Source: Mortierella sp. BCC40632
Taxonomy: Eukaryota; Mortierellomycota; Mortierellomycetes; Mortierellales; Mortierellaceae
DNA length: 64,000 bases
Direction: 5' to 3'
NCBI GenBank assembly: GCA_011634665.1
Contig: WAEK01000008.1
Coordinates: 1,171,501-1,235,500 of the forward strand
Part shown: one piece after another, positions 57,155 to 64,000 of the stretch
Position numbering within the stretch: position 1 is the stretch's first letter
How the letters are laid out: every line of letters begins with the position of its first letter
Notes under the pieces: model-generated
The model's input: the letters and a program-made list of their open reading frames with translations, nothing else
What the model was told of the DNA's origin: nothing
The model's database searches: none
Translations under genes and position numbers: made by a program

Positions 57155-60100
57155 CTAATGTGTCGCCTTAAGAGTCGGATACTCCATCGTGTCCGATCGG
57201 ACAAAATGATTACTGGCATCCGTCATCGCCATTGTCGCCGCTGTCGCCGTTGTCACTGTCGCTGTCGTCGTCATCCCCCCTTCACTTCCTCCTGATGACT
57301 TTTCATGTCCCTCCGTATTCCCAACCATCACATATTGTGATCCACTCCCACGCTTCACTGGTGCATGCACATTCACGCCTGGTGGGCCTGCCATGCTTGA
57401 ACTTCCTGTATGCATATTACCATATCGACCCTTCTGAATCCATCCAAGGTAGGCATCGTACCGTGCCCTCGACCCTGAGCTGGCTCCCCAGTACGGATTC
57501 GAGCTGGTTTGTCCAACAGTGTAGAGAGTCAGTTTCGGGAGCTCCACGTGTGCATTGTAAAGGAAAAGCTCGGATTCACTCAGTTGCTTAATGGTGGTCT
57601 GAATCGGGGCGAGAAAGATGGGTGGGTCAGGCAAGAGTGATTCGTCGTGACTAGCCACGGTATCATAGCCGATAGAAAGACCTGCTGGTGTAGCAGTGGG
57701 ATCATTCGTCATGTCTGTCGTGCCGTTGGTTAGGTTGGATGCGTTGGACGGTGCCATGGTGTAGGGAGAAGGATCAGAATCAGCCGAGGCCATGCCTGCA
57801 TCATGAAGTCGCGATGTCCGAGTCGTCATTTGAACATGCGACCTGCTCTGATTGTCATCCTGCTCTCCCTCAAAATGTATATCCCTGGGATGCCGCTTTT
57901 GCCTGGGGTCCTGTGTCTTGACTCCTGGCTTTTCTTTGAGAGGACTTGCTGGAGTGCGCTCTTGTTGTCCCATAAAATGATCCGACTGACTATCGCTCCT
58001 ACGGAGACCATATGCCGCGTGCGGATTCGTCGTTGCTCGATCCGACCATTCCTCTGCTCGTGCGCCTTTGGTGGACACGGAGTCAAACTTGATAGACTTG
58101 AACTGTTGAGTGTATCTATCAAAATCAAAATACCGGTTAGTGACTCCGTACATATCTCAAGCCGGAGCAGAGGAGCTGACTAAGTCTAGGGTCAGAGCTT
58201 ACCTCTTGTACTCTTTTAACTCCAGCACTGGCACCTCTGGATGAAGAGATTTCCGAACCAATTCTTCAATGGCTGATCTTCCTTTCGTACTAGTCTCAAG
58301 AGGACTATCCTTGACACCAGGAGATTCAGTCTTGTGGTCAGGATGCGATTCTGGATGGTTGGGTAAAGTCGCTGTTGGCTGGTAGTTGACATCATGTATG
58401 AAATACTTTGGGGTATTGGTAGAAACATTCTTGGTCAACTCAAACTCTTCATCCTTGCTTCGTGGGGTATAGGACTTGAGATGGACTTTGGAGTGATGCG
58501 CCCGCGGAGGTCCTAGTCTGCTCTTTTCGTTGTTGCCCAAACTGCCATTGAATGACATATAATCCTCGTCAAAGCCCTCAGTATGGGTAGAATTTGGAAA
58601 GGAGGCAATCGAAAGACGACTGCTGCGCGCCTCTTTCGAATTGGAAGCATACATCTCCTCAATACTGACTGCACCTCCTTTTTTACGACCTGAATTCAGA
58701 GGAAGAGTTTTGGCTCCACTTGGACCTGTTTGTGGGAACGAGTTTTTCTTGGAGGAGCCATTGCTGCCTCCACTCTTCAGACCGAGCCAGCTTAGCATGG
58801 ACGATTTTTCAGATTGAACATCTCTCTTGGCACTTTTCCAAGTAGTGAAGATATGTGAAAGAGAGGCAGAGGGTTAGAATTTACCCCGCAATAACCAGCA
58901 CTTCTGCTTCCTGTCAAACTGCACGCTTACTTGATCTCTGCCTGTGATGGGATACTGTGTCCTAGCCTGACCTCAAAAGGACTATGCTCCGAAGACCTCT
59001 TTATTCTATTGTTGAAAGGAAGCAAAGAAAAGAACATCAGAACCACGAAAAGTAGACAGTTCGTGAGCAATAACAGTGTAAAATCAATCTGGAAGTTAGT
59101 CCCTCCCTCTCCTCTAAGCTTACCCTGGAGGAATATACCGATTTGTTGAGTTCATGTTGAATGCGAATAATCGTTGGAAGGATGTCTGCACCTTGGGTCG
59201 GTAGTATTCATCCCAGTATTCATCCCAGATCGGCTCATGGTATAAGGTATCAGAGGCCGTATCCGTTGGTAACTCTTCCTTCATGACCGAATTAGACATG
59301 ATCTCCATATCCTCTTCGTTTAATCCCTGCTCTGATGCCGTTCCTGTAAAAAAAAAAAAAAAAAAAAAAAAAATAGAAAAGGCGATGGGGCGGGTCAAAT
59401 TTTAGTACATTGTGAGTCAAATTTTCCAAAGATGAGCTAGAAGGAGGAAAAATTTTAGTAAGGAGAGTACCTGCGATATCAGACTCCGTGGTCATTGTTA
59501 ACGCATGTCCGACTTTGATCCCATCTCCAAAGACGTTCGTAGGATGTGGATATTTTTCATTGAGGACAGGCTGACCGGAAGGATCTTGCTTCTCCCCGTT
59601 GACTGCTGGGCCTGGAAGATCCTCCGCACCAGAGGTTCGTAGAGCTGTATCACTCGGCTCGGGCTGTCTTTTCTGCTGATCAGTGGAAACCGAATCCGAT
59701 ATCGAAGCCCCCTCTGTACCTGTGTTCGCACTCTGACTCAGAGAAGATTGACTCGAAGAAGATGAAATCTCCATGTTGCTGCGACTGAAAGGGTCACTAC
59801 TGCTCTGAGTTCTGTTCTCTTGGAGTTCATTTCTGTTCTCTGAATCCCAGGGATAAACGTGGCCATTCCCATCCTGGGGACCATGGATATGTGGGGTTTT
59901 GCCTCCAACTGGTTCTTCCTTTTCTTGGGTCAATTGGTCAAAGGTTGGTGAACGCGACAAGTTATGAGAGGAGTTTTGCTCACTATCCATTTCGTTTGTA
60001 TTCTCGTCTTGAAGGTGATCGAAGGAGCAAAATCCCTCGTGGGTATCAGAGAGTCGATTATGGGCTAATATTTCTTGAGGTATCAGTGACTCTGGAGCCC

Positions 60101-62741
60101 ACCAAGAGATGTAACTTCTACGGATAGATCGGAGCTTGGGATCCATTGAATTGTGAAGATGATGGTCCCCTGGAAGTTCCCACAATGCTGGCTGCCCACT
60201 CCGAACAATATAGTTACCCAAGAAGAGATTCATCGAGTCTTGTTTCTCAGCATCTAATATTCCATAGAAAATTGGGCTTGGTTAGAAAAAGTAAAGACGC
60301 CAGAGTCAACTCCACAAAAAGGGATGAATCCAAAGTATTTGAAAAAAAAAAATAGATAAATAAACTTGCCTACAAAGCTGTTGCTGTAGAAACGTCTGAT
60401 GCTCTCGATCATATCACGACTATGACTCGTCCATTGGTTGATCTTTCGATATGTCTCCATGGTATTGACAAGATGTGATCCTCCATACTGGAGCGCAATG
60501 GTATCTCCGTGATCATGATACATCTCTGTCAACATATTAACAACATCACAGTCAAAGGGCACAAAGGGCTCTGCAATGAGGCCAAGTGAATAAAGCTAGA
60601 GATTCACCATGCAACGATACAGGATTAGAAGGATACTCGCAAGTGGCAAAAAAAAAAAAAAAAGAAAAAGAAAAAAGAAAAGGATGGACCCTGATGTACC
60701 TGATGTCCGAGGGCACACTTGGCAATAATAAACTGTGCTGCATTCGTTCTATCCAGACAATCGATACAATTCGTTCGCACCACTCCGTTCTGCAGATGAA
60801 GTGGAGAGTCATTCCTCCGTTTCTGGCTGCGTACTCCTTGGTTTGATCCGCTGTGAAAGAATCCAGTTCGGGCAAACGTCTTTTCTGCGATAATCTCGAG
60901 AACAGATATAACATTCTCGTTGGGACTAAATTCATCCGCAAAAAAAAGCGAGGATATTAAGTGCCAGCATAAGAACCAACCTTCGTTAGCCCATTCTAAA
61001 ATGGACATGACCAAAGTCATTGAAAAAACCTGCTCTACCTTTTCGAAGCCCGTGACATGTCCCATTTGATATGCTGAATCTTTTGATCCTCCGGCAAGAA
61101 TTGGTTCAGGTAATCAATACAGTCCGAAAACTCTTGGAGGAGGATTGACTCGCGTGCTCTCTTTTCCTTTGCCTTGATCAGATTCAGAACAATACAAGGC
61201 GCTCCATAACGTTTAAACATGTCGTCAAAGTGTAGAGCCGCTGCAGAAAAGAACGGGTCAACAACGTTCAATTCGATGGGTGGTTTGGGCGACATGTTGG
61301 TTCCGTCCTGAGTCCAGTTAAGTGGGATGGAACCTCGATGCTGGACAAACGAGGTATGGTTCGGGCTAACTCTACCCAAACCAGCGCCACAGAACGATGT
61401 AGTTGACATTTCGGACACAATCTGCTCCGACTCCACATCGTTGGCAACGTATCCCTATAAGAGGAGATGATGTCAGTTTTTGCGGTGAGTAGGGCTTTAA
61501 AAAAAAAAAAAAAATTGGCGTCCTACGAGCTCTGTTCAGTCCCAACAAGTGGAGCAAATTCTTACTCGGTCGTTTACTCCTCGCTTCAAAAATCGCGCAC
61601 CAGCAAAGTGACGGGAGCGGCGCGCAATCAATGTGACATAGACGTTTCTTCCCATGATCGAGAGTTCTAGTCGGAGTTAAGTGCGGGAGGAAAAAAAGGA
61701 AAAAGTAGTAAGAGGTAGGAGCAGAGAATGCTCCTTTGGCTAGTCCCCTTCCGTCCGCAAAAAAAAAAAAAAAAAAAAAATCCTCCTGGCGCCTACGCAC
61801 TACTTACTGGATTGGTCTACAAAGCCATACATGATGGGCAAGGCCCACTGGCTCTCTACCTGGGCCTGTTTCCCAAATCCATTCTCGAGCAGGTATTGAT
61901 TCCATACAAACATCTTGTTCCTCCCTTCTGACCGACGTCGCGTCATGTTCCATTGGAGCGTCCTCGTGATATCGTAGCTGTAACTAAAATAAAAGTTTTT
62001 GGTCAAGTCGACTGACTGGAACATTTGAAGGTATCGAGCCTCATCCGAGTTTTTGTCCAGCTTGGTCGTTGGTGTGGTGGAGCTGTGGATTGAGATGGTC
62101 GACACTGCATCGATATGGAACACATAGTGACCGCCTATCAGCGCCACCGGGCTCCGTTTGGTGACCACAATCAGGTAGTAGCCCTCTGTAAAGCGGACAA
62201 AGCCAACGATACCATAAAACTTGGTCACCTCGCGCATTCCACCGGTCGCTCTGTTACCCTGAGCAATCATTTCGAGCAGGTCATCCACCTCGCTCTTGGT
62301 GTAGACCGTCTCATCCTCAGTAATGACCAACTCATCTGGCGCCGTAGTCCTGTCAATCTTTAATACGCGGAATCGGGTGCCTGCAGGAGCATCAGTTCCC
62401 ACAATGAAGAAGCGCTAAAGAAGGGGGGAGGGGGAGGGGCCCGCAGAGAGTCAGCAAGAGGGCATGTGTGCGTGTGTTGAGAGGTTGAGTGAGGAGGAGG
62501 AGAAGGAGACAGAGACATCACGAGAGTGTGAAGTGTGAATGCGTGGCCATTGATGCATGCATGCATTGCATGAACTCCAAGAAGAAGCCACGACAAGAGA
62601 GCCTACGGTCTTTGTTTCGTAGAGCACGAATCGGTTTAGGACAAGATGTCTGGGTTGGGCAGGCGGGGGCGGGATTGCAAACGGGGTAGGCTGAGGCCCG
62701 TCCAGGGCAGCCGAGTTCAGGTCCTGAATGGGGACAGGCAT
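57155..62741 (-). CDS. FIG4: Fig4-like SAC-domain phosphoinositide phosphatase
   Basis: Eleven exons (62741-62607, 62414-61808, 61666-61566, 61454-61039, 60925-60700, 60595-60370, 60253-59471, 59343-59124, 59005-58931, 58832-58203, 58115-57155) give 1459 residues. The SAC domain starts with FVLYETKT and [20 protein letters not shown], and includes [21 protein letters not shown]. The catalytic CX5R is [12 protein letters not shown], with Cys473 and Arg479 present. Fig4 removes the 5-phosphate of PI(3,5)P2 with Fab1 and Vac14 on the vacuole. The protein is much longer than yeast Fig4 (879 residues) because of Ser/Asn-rich segments in exons 7, 10 and 11. Intron 6 uses a GC donor. The acceptor of exon 10 is the least certain. 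Confidence 0.92.
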
Positions 62742-62821
62742 GGGAAGTAGAATGGACAATGGTCAAGTGGAGCAGGTCTAATGACCTTTTCCACCTTCGT
62801 CTTTTATTTGCTGGCCAATAG

Positions 62822-63879
62822 TTAATTTGGGTTTTTAAGGAGTGTAGAAGGGTCCAAATAGAAAGCAATGGTTTTCTCTTCAAGCTTCTTGAAGTCCTCG
62901 CTGTTCCTCCAGCTGGCCAGCTTGGGATGGCTCATAACCGTCTCGTAAACCTTCCAGAGAGCAGGCGACTTCTGGATGATGGCAATGAGCTCCACGCCAT
63001 AGGGGCTTGGCTGACAGGCAAAGTGCTGAATGAGGTTGGTGGTCTTGATATCAGCCAGCGTGAGCTGAATAGAGCATGGCGTGGTCGGTTAGTAGGCTAT
63101 AAATCGAATCACAAACATCGCAAACCAGTAAAAAACAAAGACTTCTAGCCCCCTCCCCCACAGGACTTGCCTGGTCTCCAACGTAGTGGCCATTGTTGCC
63201 ATTGTCCACCAGGTGTTTCTCGTGGTTATGGATCCAATTGGCCAACGCTTTCTCCTTGAAGGCCTCGTAGTTCTTTTCGCGGGCCTCAGGTAGGTTCCAG
63301 GTGACGGATAGTCCAAAGACACCCATCAGCGTCTGGGACGAGGTATGGAATGCCATGATGAGACTCTCCTCGTACTGGTTGCTTCCCATGAGCCCAAAGT
63401 GGCGGGAAAGGTAGAAATCAACAGCTACAGACTCGGAGATGAAGATTTCCTGAAATGGTCGTGTTAGGTCTTCTTCAGAGTGATCTCATTGGCATAGCAA
63501 AAGGCAGATGACCAGTTCAGGCACTCACCTTGTCGCCTTTTCGGATGAACAAGATCGGGAGGCACCCAAAGGGGGTTTGCGACTTTTCGACTTCCCAGTT
63601 CTATTAGGCAGAACAGGAATAAAAATAAGTTTATCAGATTCTGTCGCGCTTCTCTGGTTGATAAATGACGACATACTGTGTTGTCGTGGACTATCAACCT
63701 ACCGTAGGAAAAGTATCCTCCCACTTGGCGTTGCCAATGGACAGGATATCGCGGAATGTCTGTCCAAGGCCGTGGACTGGAAAGTAGAGGACCTTGAAAG
63801 AGTCGGGGTGCGCCATGATCTCGGCTGCCTCTGCAGAAGAGGCCTGCTTGTTAAAGTGGGTAGCTTGAGTGAGAGTCAT
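62822..63879 (-). CDS. Glutathione S-transferase-like protein
   Basis: Exons 63879-63703, 63600-63529, 63449-63171 and 63064-62822 give 256 residues in closed phase. The thioredoxin-like N-domain has VLYFPVHGLGQTFRDIL, with a Tyr in the catalytic position of Tyr-type GSTs, and the glutathione-binding ESVAVDFYL segment (Glu-Ser, the ESxAI signature). The helical C-domain includes HYVGDQLTLADIKTTNLI, the usual GD(x)TLAD cap. An upstream in-frame ATG at 63975 lies beyond the TATA box (63967-63961), so 63879 is preferred. Intron 3 has a GC donor (GCAAGT). The stop is only 80 bp before the start of the Fig4-like gene on the same strand. Confidence 0.9.
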
Positions 63880-63960
63880 GTTGCGAATGAGGGCTTGGTG
63901 GACAGGTAAGGTGAGATTGAGGAAAGAGGGTACAAAATCTCTGTTGGTGTACCTCGGGGC

Positions 63961-63967
63961 TTTTATA
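63961..63967 (-). promoter_or_regulatory. TATA box of the GST gene
   Basis: TATAAAA on the minus strand, 82 bp before the chosen ATG. It would place transcription start near 63930 and excludes the ATG at 63975 from the mRNA. Confidence 0.6.
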
Positions 63968-64000
63968 GGACCCATTTAGTGTCCTCCGTGGGAAGAAGTG

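Noticed and set aside
63880..63975. N-terminal extension of the GST from ATG 63975
   Set aside because: The TATA box at 63961-63967 lies between this ATG and the next. The GST domain starts properly from ATG 63879.
1..64000. CRISPR arrays, bacterial operons, rRNA
   Set aside because: No spacer-repeat arrays, ribosome-binding sites or rRNA-like sequence were seen. The introns and retrotransposons show nuclear eukaryotic DNA.

Overview
The window is eukaryotic and most likely comes from a filamentous fungus. The evidence is short GT-AG introns (75-190 nt), chromodomain-bearing Ty3/gypsy elements, Tc1/mariner and hAT transposons, a Kha1-type K+/H+ antiporter and a Fig4-type SAC phosphatase. The intron style and transposon load suggest an early-diverging lineage such as Mucoromycota/Mortierellomycota, but that placement is inference.

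Region 1 (1-22.8 kb) is a nested transposon stack with no host gene. A self-priming-type gypsy element (Gypsy-1, 336-7769, identical 264-bp LTRs) is broken by a Tc1 element in gag and a 486-bp insertion in pol. Next come the tail of a second Tc1-like transposase (7946-8190) and Gypsy-2 (8191-13828). Gypsy-3 lies on the minus strand in pieces (13829-15013, 16648-17514, 22200-22508). It is interrupted by a second Tc1 copy (15014-16647) and by Gypsy-4 (17515-22199), which has a perfect CTGCG target duplication but an inverted interior with a third LTR. A helix-turn-helix transposase fragment follows at 22590-22807.

Region 2 (22.8-28.4 kb) holds a degraded hAT transposase gene on the minus strand. 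Short palindromic elements with (T/C)AGTGTT termini and pentanucleotide-repeat interiors lie in and around it, together with a 55-bp tandem repeat and a fold-back sequence.

Region 3 (28.4-43.3 kb) is a tandem segmental duplication of about 6.3 kb. Each copy carries one gene for a small secreted protein (241 aa). Copy 2 later received an 804-bp foldback MITE whose empty site is preserved in copy 1. Region 4 (43.3-50 kb) has a decayed RecQ-like helicase and otherwise unassigned sequence.

Region 5 (50-64 kb) is compact, intact host sequence: a possible small minus-strand gene (50.1-50.8 kb), a K+/H+ antiporter (975 aa), a flavin-reductase-like protein (326 aa), an 11-exon Fig4-like phosphoinositide phosphatase (1459 aa) and a glutathione S-transferase (256 aa). 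The exon models were built by hand from splice signals, and their phases close exactly. Introns in this region often carry long T runs on the coding strand, and two use GC-AG borders.
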